Shown: positions 35,861 to 49,000 of the stretch, piece after piece
How the letters are laid out: every line of letters begins with the position of its first letter
Numbering within the stretch: position 1 is the first letter of the stretch
Assembly: GCF_029227915.1 (NCBI RefSeq)
Contig: NC_079879.1
Location: 1,736,001-1,800,000 of the forward strand
Source: Hydractinia symbiolongicarpus
Taxonomy: Eukaryota; Cnidaria; Hydrozoa; Anthoathecata; Hydractiniidae
DNA length: 64,000 nt
Direction: 5' to 3'
The notes under the pieces: model-generated
Databases searched by the model: none
The model's input: only the letters and a program-made list of their open reading frames with translations
Told to the model about the DNA's origin: nothing
Position numbers and translations under genes: made by a program

Positions 35861-36605
35861 GCGTCACATAATCGTACCAACATGTATTTAACGGTATTTT
35901 TCTGATATTACTACGTTGCATCGCTTTTAACAGTGAAACAATTGACTGTCGGACCTAATTGAACTGATTTTGGACTGTGACCTTATAAATGCTATAATTG
36001 AGACAATTGGACTCCAAGAAATAACATTCTCCTCAATTTGACATGATTTCTGGAATTCAGCGATTACACTGGGCGCTGTGATGGCGCTTCATTTAAAAAT
36101 TTAGATAAGTAAGTCATTTCGTAATGTGGGACCTATCGTAGCCCATAGCGCGAACTGAAGAGATAGAGACAGTTTCAAAAACTACATTTCATTGAATTTC
36201 TAACGGTAGCAGTCCGTTTGAGTTACAACGGTTGCGTCACATACTTGTATCAACATGTATTTAGCGATATTTTTCTGATATTACTAGGTTGTATCGCTTT
36301 TAACAGTGAAGGGATTGACTGTGGGACTTAATTGAACTGATTTTGGACTTTGACCTTATAAATGCTATAATTGAGACAATTAGAGTCCAAGAAATAACAT
36401 TCTCCCTAATTTGACATGATTGCTGGATTTCAGCGATTGCACTGGGCGCTGTGAGAGCGCTTCATTTGAAAATTTGGGTAAATAAGTAGTTTTGTAATGT
36501 GGGACCAATCGTAGCCCATAGCACGCGCTGAAGAAAGAGCGACACTTTTAAAAACTACAATTCATTCACATTCTAACGATAGCAGTCCGCTTGAGTTACA
36601 ACGGT
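35861..36605. repeat. Satellite 2, right flank of LINE copy 1 (end of block A)
   Basis: Two monomers. They share the private variants cagtgaaacaattgactgtcgg and gcgcgaactgaagagatag with the flank of LINE copy 2 (56153 onward), which shows common descent of both flanks. Copy 2's flank has one extra monomer. Matching stops near 36605. Confidence 0.88.
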
Positions 36606-38576
36606 TGCGTCACATATTCGTACCAACATGTAATTAGCAACATTTTTCTGATATTACTAGGTTGCATCGATTTTAACAGTGAAACGATTGACTGTGGGAC
36701 TTAATTGCACTGATTTTGGACTTTGACATTATAAATGTAATAAATGAGGCAATTGGACTCCAAGAAGTAACATTCTTCTTAGTTTGAAATGATTGCTGGA
36801 ACCAAACGATTACACTGGGCGCTGTGGTAGCGCTTTAATGAAAAATTTAGATAAATATGTCATTTTGGCCGGGGGGGGGGCAGTCGTAGTCGTTAGCGCG
36901 CTCTGAAGAAATAGAGACAGTTTCGAAAACTACATTTCATTGCCTTTCAAGCAGTATTAGTCTTCTTAATTTGACATGATTGCTGGAACTCAGTGATTAC
37001 GCAGGGCGCTGTGGTAGCGCGTTAACGAAAAATTTTAGATATATAAATCAGTTTTTACTGTAGGACCAATCCTAGCCGTTAATGCGCGCTGATAAAACAG
37101 AGACAGTTCCCAAAACTACATTTCATTGAATTTCTAACGGTAAAAACCGTTACAGTTACAACGGTTGCGTCACATATTCGTACCAACATGTATTTAGCGA
37201 TATTTTTCTGATATTACTAGGTTGCATCGCTTTTAACAGTGAAGCGATTGACTGTGGGACTTAATTGCACTGATTTTGGACTTTGACATTATAAATGTAA
37301 TAAATGAGCCAATTTGACTCCAAGAAACAACATTCTTCTTAATCTGACATGATTGCTGGAACTCAGCGATTTCACAGGGTGCTGTGGTAGCGCATTATTC
37401 AAAAATTTAGATTAGTATGTCATTTTGTACTGTGAGACCAATAGTAGCCGTTAGCACGCGCTGAAGAAATAGAGACAGTTTCAAAAACTACATTTCATTG
37501 ACTTCCTAACAGTATTAGTCGGCTTGAGTTACAACGGTTTCGCTACATATTCGTACCAACATATATTTAGCGATATTTTTCTGATTTTACTAGGTTGCAT
37601 TGCTTTTACCAGTGAAACGATCGACTGTGAGACTTAATTGAACTCATTTTGGACTTTGACCTTATGAATGTGATAAATGAGGCAATTGGACTCCAAGAAC
37701 TAACATTCTCCTTAGTTTGAAAAGATTGCTGGAACTCAGCGATTACACTGGGCGCTGTGGGAACGCTTTAATGAAAAATTTAGATAAATATGTGATTTTG
37801 TACTGGGGGACCAATCGTAGTCGTTAGCGCGCGCTGAAGAAATAGAGACGGTTTCAAAAACTACAGTTGATTGACTTTCTAGCAGTATCAGTCCGCTTGA
37901 GTTACAACGGTTGCGTCACATATTCGTACCAACATGTAATTAGCGATATTTTTCTGATATTACTAGGTTGCATCGCTTTTAACAGTGAAACGATTGACTG
38001 TGGGACTTAATTGAACTGATTTTGGACTTTTACCTTATAAATATTGTAAATGACGCAACTGGACTCCAAGAAGGAGCATTCTTCTTAAATTGACATGATT
38101 GCTGGAACTCAGCGGTTACACTGGGCGCTGTGGTAGCGCTTTAATGAAAAATTTAGATAAATATGTTATTTTGTACTGGGGGACCAATCGTAGTCGTTAG
38201 CGCGCGCTGAAGAAATAGAGACGGTTTCAAAAACTACAATTAATTGACTTTCTAACAGTATCAGTCCGCTTGAGTTACAACGGTTGCGTCACATATTCGT
38301 ACCAACATGGATTTAGCGATATTTTTCTGATATTACTAGGTTGCATCGCTTTTAACAGTGAAACGATTGACTGTGGGTCTTAATTGCACTGATTTTGGAC
38401 TTTGATCTTATAAATGTGATAAATGAGACCATTAGACTCCAAGAAACAACATTCTTCTTAATCTGACATGATTGCTGGAATTCAGGGATTACACTGGTCG
38501 CTGTGATTGCGCTTCATTTAAAAATTTGGATAAATAAGTCATTTTGTAATGTGGGACCTATTGTAGCCCATAGCGC
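36606..38576. repeat. Satellite 2 spacer between the two large blocks
   Basis: About five monomers of the type that also makes up 57211-58240. Shared markers are gctgtgggaacgctttaatg, ggacttttaccttat with the aactggactccaagaaggagc tail, and tactgggggaccaatcg. The spacer contains a G10 tract at 36871-36880 and a monomer shortened by about 200 bp at 36960. It ends at about 38577, where the sequence switches in mid-monomer from a cccatagcgcg type to a gctgagaagacag type. Confidence 0.85.
36867..36880 (+). other. GGCC followed by a G10 tract in a satellite monomer
   Basis: Other monomers of this type read tttgtactgggggaccaatcg. Here the same place reads ttggcc, ten G, then cagtcg. This is the only long homopolymer G run in the window. 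It may be a real replication-slippage product or a base-calling or assembly error. Confidence 0.8.
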
Positions 38577-40020
38577 GCGCTGAGAAGACAGAGACAGTTT
38601 TCAAAACTAAATTTCATTGAATTTCTAACGGTGAAAATCCGTTGCAGTTACAAGGGCTGCGTCACATATTCGTACCAACATGTATTTAACGGTATTTTTC
38701 TTATATTACTAGGTTGCATCGCTTTTAACAGTGAAACGATTTACTGTGGGACTTAATTGAATAGTTTTGGACTTCGATCTTATAAATGTGATAAGTGACG
38801 CAATTGGACGCCAAGAAATAACATTCTTCTTAATTTGACATGATTCCTGGAATTCAGCGATTACACTGTGCGCTGTAATAGCGCTTCATTTTAAAATTTA
38901 GAACAATAAGTCATTTTGTAATGTGGGACCAATCCTAGCAGTTAGCGCTCGCTGAGGAAATAGGACATTTTTAAAAAGTACAATTCATTGAATTTCCAGC
39001 GGTATCAATCCGTTTGAGTTACAAAGGTTGGGTCACATATTCGTACAAACATGTATTTAGCGATATTTTTCTGATATTACTAGGTTGCATCGCTTTTAAC
39101 AGTGAAACGATTGACTCTAGGGCTAAATTGAACTGATGTTGGACTTTGACCTTATAAAGGGATGAATGAGCCAATTGGACTCCAAAAAATAACATTCTTC
39201 TTAATTTGACATGATTGCTGGAACTAAGTGATTACACTGGCGCTGTGGTAGCGCTTTAATGAAAAATTTGGATAAATAAGTCATTTTGTAATGTGGGACC
39301 TATTGTAGCCCATAGCGCGCGCTGAGAAGACAGAGACAGTTTTCAAAACTAAATTTCATTGAATTTCTAACGGTGAAAATCCGTTGCAGTTACAAGGGCT
39401 GCGTCACATATTCGTACCAACATGTATTTAACGGTATTTTTCTTATATTACTAGGTTGCATCGCTTTTAACAGTGAAACGATTTACTGTGGGACTTAATT
39501 GAATAGTTTTGGACTTCGATCTTATAAATGTGATAAGTGACGCAATTGGACGCCAAGAAATAACATTCTTCTTAATTTGACATGACTCCTGGAATTCAGC
39601 GATTACACTGTGCGCTGTGATAGCGCTTCATTTTAAAATTTAGAACAATAAGTCATTTTGTAATGTGGGACCAATCCTAGCAGTTAGCGCTCGCTGAGGA
39701 AATAGGACATTTTTAAAAAGTACAATTCATTGAATTTCCAGCGGTATCAATCCGTTTGATTTACAAAGGTTGGGTCACATATTCGTACAAACATGTATTT
39801 AGCGATATTTTTCTGATATTACTAGGTTGCATCGCTTTTAACAGTGAAACGATTGACTCTAGGGCTAAATTGAACTGATGTTGGACTTTGACCTTATAAA
39901 GGGATGAATGAGCCAATTGGACTCCAAGAAATAACATTCTTCTTAATTTGACATGATTGCTGGAACTAAGTGATTACACTGGCGCTGTGGTAGCGCTTTA
40001 ATGAAAAATTTAGATAAATA
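38559..40020. repeat. Satellite 2 dimer, 742-bp tandem duplication at block B start
   Basis: The stretch from tattgtagcccatag at 38559 recurs at 39301 with almost no change (742 bp, two monomers). Both copies carry the rare variants ttcttatattac, aatttagaacaataag and gactctagggctaaattg. The second copy is entered through a hybrid monomer in which gctttaatgaaaaatttgg joins the two types. Confidence 0.87.
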
Positions 40021-43000
40021 AGTCAGCTTTTACTGCGGGACCAATCCTAGGTGTTAACGCGCGCTGATAAGACAGAGACAGTTTTCAAAACTAAATTTCA
40101 TTGAATTTCTAACGGTGAAAATCCGTTTCAGTTACGAGGGCTGCGTCACATATTCGTACCAACATGTATTTAGTGATATTTTTCTGATATTACTAGGTTG
40201 CATCGCTTTTAACTGTGAAACGATTGACTGTGGGACTTAATTGAACTGATTTTGGACTTTGACCTTATAAATGCTATAATTGAGACAATTGGACTCCAAG
40301 AAATAACATTCTCCTCAATTTGACATGATTTCTGGAATTCAGCGATTACACTGGGCGCTGTGATGGCGCTTCATTTAAAAATTTAGATAAGTAAGTCATT
40401 TTGTAATGTGGGACCTATCGTAGCCCATAGCGCGCATTGAAGAGATAGAAACAGTTTCAAAAACTACATTTCATTGACTTTCTAACGGTAGCAGTCCGTT
40501 TGAGTTACAAGGGCTGCGTCACATATTCGTACCAACATGTATTTAACGGTATTTTTCTGATATTACTAGGTTGCATCGCTTTTAACAGTGAAACGATTTA
40601 CTGTGGGACTTAATTGAATAGTTTTGGACTTCGATCTTATAAATGTGATAAGTGACACAATTGGACGCCAAGAAAAAACATTCTTCTTAATTTGACATGA
40701 TTCCTGGAATTCAGCGATTACACTGTGCGCTGTGATAGCGCTTCATTTTAAAATTTAGATAAATAAGTCATTTTGTAATGTGGGACCATTCCTAGCCGTT
40801 AGCGCACGCTGAAGAAATAGAGACATTTTTAAAAGATACAATTCATTGAATTTCCAGCGGTATCAAACAGTTTGAGTTACAACGGTTGCGTCACATATTA
40901 GTACCAACATGTATTTAGAGATATTTTTCTGATATTACTAGGTTGCATCGCTTTTAACAGTGAAACGATTGACTGTGGGACGTTATTGAACTGATTTTGG
41001 ACTTTGACCTTATAAATGCTATAATTGAGACAATTGGACTCCAAGAAATAATATTCTACTTAATTTGACACGATTGCTGGAAATCAGTGATTACACAGGG
41101 CGCAGTGGTAGCGCTTTAATGACAAATTTAGATAAAAAAGTCAGCTTTTACTGTGGGACCAATCCTAGCCGTTAACGCGCGCTGAAGAAAGAGAGACAGT
41201 TTCCAAAAATTATATTTCACTGACTTTGTAACCATATTAGTCCGTTTCAGTCACAACGGTTGCGTCACATATTCGTACCAACATGTATTTAGCAATATTG
41301 TTCTGATATTACTAGGTTGCATCGCTTTTAACAGTGAAACGATTTACTGTGGGACTTAATTGAATAGTTTTGGACTTCGATCTTATAAATGTGATAAGTG
41401 ACACAATTGGACGCCAAGAAATAGCATTCTTCTTAATTTGACATGATTCCTGGAATTCAGCGATTACACTGTGCGCTGTGATAACGCTTCATTTTAAAAT
41501 TTAGAAAAATAAGTCATTTTGTAATGTTGGACCAATCCTAGCAGTTAGCGCTCGCTGAGGAAATAGGACATTTTTAAAAAGTACAATTCATTGAATTTCC
41601 AGCGGTATCAATCCGTTTGAGTTACAAAGGTTGGGTCACATATTCGTACAAACATGTATTTAGCGATATTTTTCTGATATTACTAGGTTGCATGGCTTTT
41701 AACAGTGAAACGATTGACTCTAGGGCTAAATTGAACTGATGTTGGACTTTGACCTTATAAAGGGATGAATGAGCCAATTGGACTCCAAGAAATAACATTC
41801 TTCTTAATTTGACATGATTGCTGGAACTAAGTGATTACACTGGCGCTGTGGTAGCGCTTTAATGAAAAATTTAGATAAAAAAGTCAGCTTTTACTGTGGG
41901 ACCAATCCTAGCCGTTAACGCGCGCTGAAGAAATAGAGACAGTTTCCAAAACTACATTTCATTGACTTTCTAACAGTATCAGTCCGCTTGAGTTACAACG
42001 GTTGCGTCACATATTCGTACCAACATGTATTTAGTGATATTTTACTGATATTACTAGGTTGCATCGCTTTTAACAGTGAAACGATTGACTGTGGGACTTA
42101 ATTGAACTGATTTTGGACTTTGACCTTATAAATGCTATAATTGAGACAATTGGACTCCAAGAAATAACATTCTCCTCAAGTTGACATGATTTCTGGAATT
42201 CAGCGATTACACTGGGCGCTGTGATAGCGCTTCATTTAAAAATTTAGATAAGTAAGTCATTTTGTAATGTAGGACCTATCGTAGCCCATAGCGCGCATTG
42301 AAGAGATAGAGACAGTTTCAAAAACTACATTTCATTGACTTTCTAACGGTAGCAGTCCGTTTGAGTTACAACGGTTGCGTCACATACTTGTACCAACATG
42401 TATTTAGCGATATTTTTCTGATATTACTAGATTGTATCGCTTTTAACAGTGAAGAGATTGACTGTGGGACTTAATTGAACTGATTATGGACTTTGATCTT
42501 ATAAATGCGATAAATGACACAATTTGACTCCAAAAAAAACATTTTCCTTAATTTGGCATGATTGCTGGAATTCAGCGATTGCACTGGGCGCTGTAATAGC
42601 GTTTCATTTGAAAATTTCGATAAATAAGTAGTTTTGTAATGTGGGACTAATCTTAGCCCATAGCACGCGCTCAAGAAATAGAGACAGTTTCAAAAACTAC
42701 AGTTTATTCACATTCTAACGGTAGCAGTCCGTTTGAGTTAAATAAGTTGCGTCACATATTCGTACCAACATGTAATTAGAAACATTTTTCTGATGTTACT
42801 AGGTTGCATCGTTTTTAACAGTGAAACGATTGACTGTGGGACTTAATTGAATAATTTTGGACTTCTACCTTATAAATGGGATAAATGACACAATTGGACG
42901 CCAGGAAATAACATTCTTCTTAATTTGACATGATTCCTGGAATTCACCGATTACACTGGGCGCTGTGATAGCGCTTCATTTAAAAATTCAGATAAATAAG

Positions 43001-46000
43001 TCATTCTGTAATGTGGGACCAATCCTAGCCGTTAGCGCTCGCTGAGGAAACAGACATTTTCAAAAAGTACAATTCATTGAATTTCCAGCGGTATCAATCC
43101 GTTTGAGTTACAAGTTGCGTCACATATTCGTACCAACATGTATTTAGTGATATTTTTCTGATATTACTAGGTTGCATCGCTTTTAACAGTGAAACGATTG
43201 ACTGTGGGACTTAATTGAATAATTTTGGACTTCGACCTTATAAATGGGATAAATGACACAATTGAACGCCAAGAAATAACATTCTTCTTAATTTGACATG
43301 ATTCCTGGAATTCACCGATTACACTGGGCGCTGTGATAGCGCTTCATTTCAAAATTTAGATAAATAAGTCATTCTGTAATGTGGGACCAATCCTAGCCGT
43401 TAGCGCTCGCTGAGGAAACAGACATTTTCAAAAAGTACAATTCATTGAATTTCCAGCGGTATCAATCCGTTTGAGTCACAACGGTTTCGTCACATATTCG
43501 TACCAACATGTATTTAGTGATATTTTTCTGATATTACTAGGTTGCATCGCTTTTAACAGTGAAACGATTGACTGTGGGACTTAATTGAACTGATTTTGGA
43601 CTTTGACCTTATAAATGCTATCATTGAGACAATTGGACTCCAAGAAATAACATTCTCCTTAATTTGACATGATTTCTGGAATTCAGCGATTACATTGGGC
43701 GCTGTGATAGCGCTTCATTTAAAAATTTAGATAAGTAAGTCATTTTGTAATGTGGGACCTATCGTAGCCCATAGCGCGCATTGAAGAGATAGAGACAGTT
43801 TCAAAAACTACATTTCATTGACTTTCTAACGGCAGCAGTCCGTTTGAGTTACAACGGTTGCGTCACATACTTGTACCAACATGTATTTAGCGATATTTTT
43901 CTGATATTACTAGATTGTATCGCTTTTAACAGTGAAGAGATTGACTGTGGGACTTAATTGAACTGATTATGGACTTTGATCTTATAAATGCGATAAATGA
44001 CACAATTTGACTCCAAAAAAACATTTTCCTTAATTTGGCATGATTGCTGGAATTCAGCGATTGCACTGGGCGCTGTAATAGCGTTTCATTTGAAAATTTC
44101 GATAAATAAGTAGTTTTGTAATGTGGGACTAATCTTAGCCCATAGCACGCGCTCAAGAAATAGAGACAGTTTTAAAAACTACAGTTTATTCACATTCTAA
44201 CGGTAGCAGTCCGTTTGAGTTAAAACAGTTGCGTCACATATTCGTACCAACATGTAATTAGAAACATTTTTCTGATGTTACTAGGTTGCATCGTTTTTAG
44301 CAGTGAAACGATTGACTGTGGGACTTAATTGAATAATTTTGGACTTCGACCTTATAAATGGGATAAATGACACAATTGGACGCCAAGAAATAACATTCTT
44401 CTTAATTTGACATGATTCCTGGAATTCACCGATTACACTGGGCGCTGTGATAGCGCTTCATTTAAAAATTCAGATAAATAAGTCATTCTGTAATGTGGGA
44501 CCAATCCTAGCCGTTAGCGCTCGCTGAGGAATTAGAGACATTTTCAAAAAGTACAATTCATTGAATTTCCAGCGGTATCAATTCTTTTGAGTTACAACGG
44601 TTGCGTCACATATTCGTACCAATATGTATTTAGCGATATTTTTCTGATATTACTAGGTTGCATCGCTTTCAACAGTGAAACGATTGACTGTGGGACTTAA
44701 TTGAATAGTTTTGGACTTCGACCTTATAAATGTGATAATGACACAATTGGACGCCAAGAAATAACATTCTTCTTAATTTGACATGATTTCTGGAACTCAG
44801 TGATTACACAGGGCGCTGTGGTAGCGATTTAATGAAAAATTTAGATATATAAATCAGTTTTTACTGTGGGACCAATCCTAGCCGTTAACCCGCGCTGAGA
44901 AGACAGAGACAGTTTCCAAAACTAAATTTCATTGAATTTCTAACATTGTAAGTCCGTTTCAGTTACAAGAGTTGCGTCACATATTCGTACCAATATGTAT
45001 TTAGCGATATTTTTCTAATATTACTAGGCTGCATCGATTTCAACAGTGAAACGATTGACTGTGGGACTTAATTGAATAATTTTGAACTTCGACCTTATAA
45101 ATATGATAAGTGACACAATTGGACGCCAATAAATAACATTCTTCTAAATTTGACATGATTGCTGGAACTCAGTGATTACACAGGGCGCTGTGGTAGCGCT
45201 TTAATGAAAAATTTAGATAAATAAATCAGTTTTTACTGTGGGACCAATCCTAGCCGTTAACGCGCGCTGATAAAACAGAGACAGTTTCCAAAACTACATT
45301 TCATTGAATCTCTAACGGTATAAGTCCGTTTCAGTTACAACAGTTACGTCACACATTCGTACCAACATGTATTTAGAGATATTTTTCTGATATTACTAGG
45401 TTGCATCGCTTTTAACAGTGAAACGATTGACTGTAGGACTTAATTGAACTGATGTTGGACTGTGACCTTACAAATGTGATGAATGAGCCAATTGGACTCC
45501 AAGAAATAACATTCTTCTTAATTTGACATGATTGCTGGAACTCAGTGATTACACTGGGCGCTGTGGTAGCGCTTTAATGAAAAATTTAGATACATAAGTC
45601 AGCTTTTACTGTGGGACTAATCCTAGCCGTTAACTCGCGCTGAGAAGACAGAGACAGTTTCCAAAACTAAACTTCATTGAATTTCTAACGGTGTAAGTCC
45701 GTTTCAGTTACAAGGGTTGCGTCACATATTCGTACCAACATGTATTTAGTGATATTTTTCTGATATTACTAGGTTGCATCGCTTTTAACAGTGAAACGAT
45801 TGACTGTGGGACTTAATTGAATAATTTTGGACTTCGACCTTGTAAATGGGATAAATGACACAATTGGACGCCCAGAAATAACATTCTTCTTAATTTGACA
45901 TGATTGCTGGAACTCAGTGATTACACAAGGCGCTGTGGTAGCGCTTTAATGAAGAATTTAGATAAATAAATCAGTTTTTACTGTGGGACCAATCCTAGCC

Positions 46001-49000
46001 GTTAACGCGCGCTGAGAAGACAGAGACAGTTTCCAAAACTAAATTTCATTGAATTTCTAACATTGTAAGTCGGTTTCAGTTACAAGGGTTGCGTCACATA
46101 TTCGTACCAACATGTATTTAACGGTATTTTTCTGATATTCTAGGTTGCATCGCTTTTAACAGTGAAACGATTGACTGTGGGACTTAATTGAATAATTTTG
46201 AACTTCGACCTTATAAATATGATAAGTGACAAAACTGGACGCCAAGAAATAACATTCTTCTTAATTTGACATGAATGCTGGAACTCAGTGATTACACGGG
46301 GCGCTGTGGTAGCGCTTTAATGAAAAATTTAGATAAATAAATCAGTTTTTACTGTGGGACCAATCCTAGCCGTTAACGCGCGCTGATAAAACAGAGACAG
46401 TTTCCAAAACTACATTTCATTGAATCTCTAACGGTATAAGTCCGCTTCAGTTACAACGGTTGCGTCACATATTCGTACCAACATGTATTTAGAGATATTT
46501 TTCTGATATCACTAGGTTGCATCGCTTTTAACAGTGAAACGATTGACTGTGGGTCTTAATTGAATAGTTTTGGACTTCGACCTTATAAATATTATAAGTG
46601 ACACAATTGGACGCCAAGACATAACATTCTTCTTAATTTGACATGTTCCTGGAATTCAGTGATTACACTGTGCGCTGTAATAGCGCCTCATTTTAAAATT
46701 TAGATAAATAAGTCATTTTGTAATGTGGGACCAATCCTAGCCGTTAGCGCACGCTGAAGAAATAGAGACATTTTTAAAAAGTACAATTCATTGAATTTCC
46801 AGCGGTATCAATCCGTTTGAGTTACAACGGTTGCGTCACATATTTGTACCAACATGTATTTAGAGATATTTTTTTGATATTACTAGGTTGCATCGCTTTT
46901 AACAGTGAAACGACTGACTGTAGGACTTAATTGAACTGATGTTGGACTGTGACCATGCAAATGTGATGAATGAGCCAATTGGAATCAAAGAAATATGATT
47001 CTTCTTAATTTGACATGATTGCTGGAACTCTGTGATTACACAGGGCGCTGTGGTAGCGCTTTAATAAAAAATTTAGATAAATAAGTCAGCTTTTACTGTG
47101 GGATCAATTCTAGCCGTTAACGCGCGCTGAGAAGACAGAGACAGTTTCCAAAACTAAACTTCATTGAATTTCTAACGGTGTAAGTCCGTTTCAGTTACAA
47201 GGGTTGCGTCACATATTCGTACCAACATGTATTTAAGGGTATTTTTCAGATATTACTAGGTTGCATCGCATTTAACAGTGAAACGATTGACTGTGGGTCT
47301 TAATTGAATAGTTTTGGACTTCGACTTTATAAATGTGATAAGTGACACAATTGGACGCCAAGAAATAACATTCTTCTTAATTTGACATGATTGCTGGAAC
47401 TCAGTGATTACACAGGGCGCTGTGGTAGCGCTTTAATGAAAAATTTAGATAAATAAATCAGTTTTTACTGTGGGACCAATCCTAGCCGTTAACGCGCGCT
47501 GATAAAACAGAGACAGTTTCCAAAACTACATTTCATTGAATCTCTAACGGTATAAGTCCGTTTCAGTTACAACGGTTGCGTCACATATTCGTACCAACAT
47601 GTATTTAACGGTATTTTTCTGATATTACTATGTTGCATCGCATTTAACAGTGAAACGATTGACTGTGGGTCTTAATTGAATTGTTTTGGACTTCGACTTT
47701 ATAAATGTGATGAATGAGCCAATTGGACTCCAAGAAATATGATTCTTCTTAATTTGACATGATTGCTGGAACTCAGTGATTACACTGGACGCTGTGGTAG
47801 CGCTTTAATGAAAAATTTAGATAAATAAGTCAGCCTTTACTGTGGGACCAATCCTAGCCGTTAACGCGCGCTGAGAAGACAGAGACTGTTTCCAAAACTA
47901 AATTTCATTGAATTTCTAACATTGCAAGTCCGTTTCAGTTATAAGGGTTGCGTCACATATTCGTACCAACATGTATTTAACGGTATTTTTCTGATATTAC
48001 TAGATTGCATCGCTTTTAACAGTGAAACGATTGACTGTGGGACTTAATTGAATAATTTTTGAACTTCGACCTTATAAATATGATAAGTGACACAATTGGA
48101 CGCCAAGAAATAACATTCTTCTTAATTTGACATGATTGCTGGAACTCAATGATTACACAGGGCGCTGTGGTAGCGCTTTAATAAAGAATTTAGATAAATA
48201 AATCAGTTTTTACTGTGGGACCAATCCTAGCCGTTAACGCGCGCTGATAAAACAGAGACAGTTTCCAAAACAACATTTCATTGAACCTCTAACGGTATAA
48301 GTCCGTTTCAGTTACAACGGTTGCGTCACATATTCGTACCAACATGTATTTAGAGTTATTTTTCTGATATCACTAGGTTGCATCGCTTTTAACAGTGAAA
48401 CGATTGACTGTAGGACTTAATTGAACTGACGTTGGACTGTGACCTTACAAATGTGATGAATGAGCCAATTGGACTACAAGAAATATGATTCTTCTTAATT
48501 TGACATGATTGCTGGAACTCAGTGATTACACTGGACGCTGTGGTAGCGCTTTAATGAAAAATTTAGATAAATAAGTCAGCTTTTACTGTGGGACCAATCC
48601 TAGCCGTTAACGCGCGCTGAGAAGACAGAGACAGTTTCCAAAACTAAATTTCATTGAATTTCTAACATTGTAAGTCCGTTTCAGTTACAATGGTTGCGTC
48701 ACATATTCGTACCAACATGTATTTAACGGTATTTTTCTGATATTACTAGGTTGCATCGCTTTTAACAGTGAAACGATTGACTGTGGGACTTAATTGAATA
48801 ATTTTGAACTTCGACCTTATAAATATGATAAGTGACAAAATTGGACGCCAAGAAATAACATTCTTCTTAATTTGACATGATTGCTGGAACTCAGTGATTA
48901 CACAGGGCGCTGTGGTAGCGCTTTAATGAAAAATTTAGATAAATAAATCAGTTTTTACTGTGGGACCAATCCTAGCCGTTAACGCGCGCTGATAAAACAG

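Larger units (their letters stand above)
17200..36605. repeat. Large duplicated block A (satellite 2 plus LINE copy 1)
   Basis: Rough extent of the first copy of a ~20-kb duplication whose second copy is about 38577-57210. Matching landmarks, A to B: ORF-rich LINE body offset about 20357 bp; the gattatggactttgatc monomer 22861 to 42471 (offset 19610); the tatgttgcatcgcattt monomer 29131 to 50234 (offset 21103). The offsets differ by whole monomers, so monomers were gained or lost after, or during, duplication. The right limit is set where the flanks of the two LINE copies stop matching, near 36605 and 57210. The left limit is less certain. Confidence 0.75.

Noticed and set aside
37965-37985. 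ggttgcatcgctttt in satellite 2 as a polymerase III box B with a T-run terminator
   Set aside because: The match to the GGTTCGANNCC pattern is poor and no box A lies at a suitable distance upstream in the monomer.
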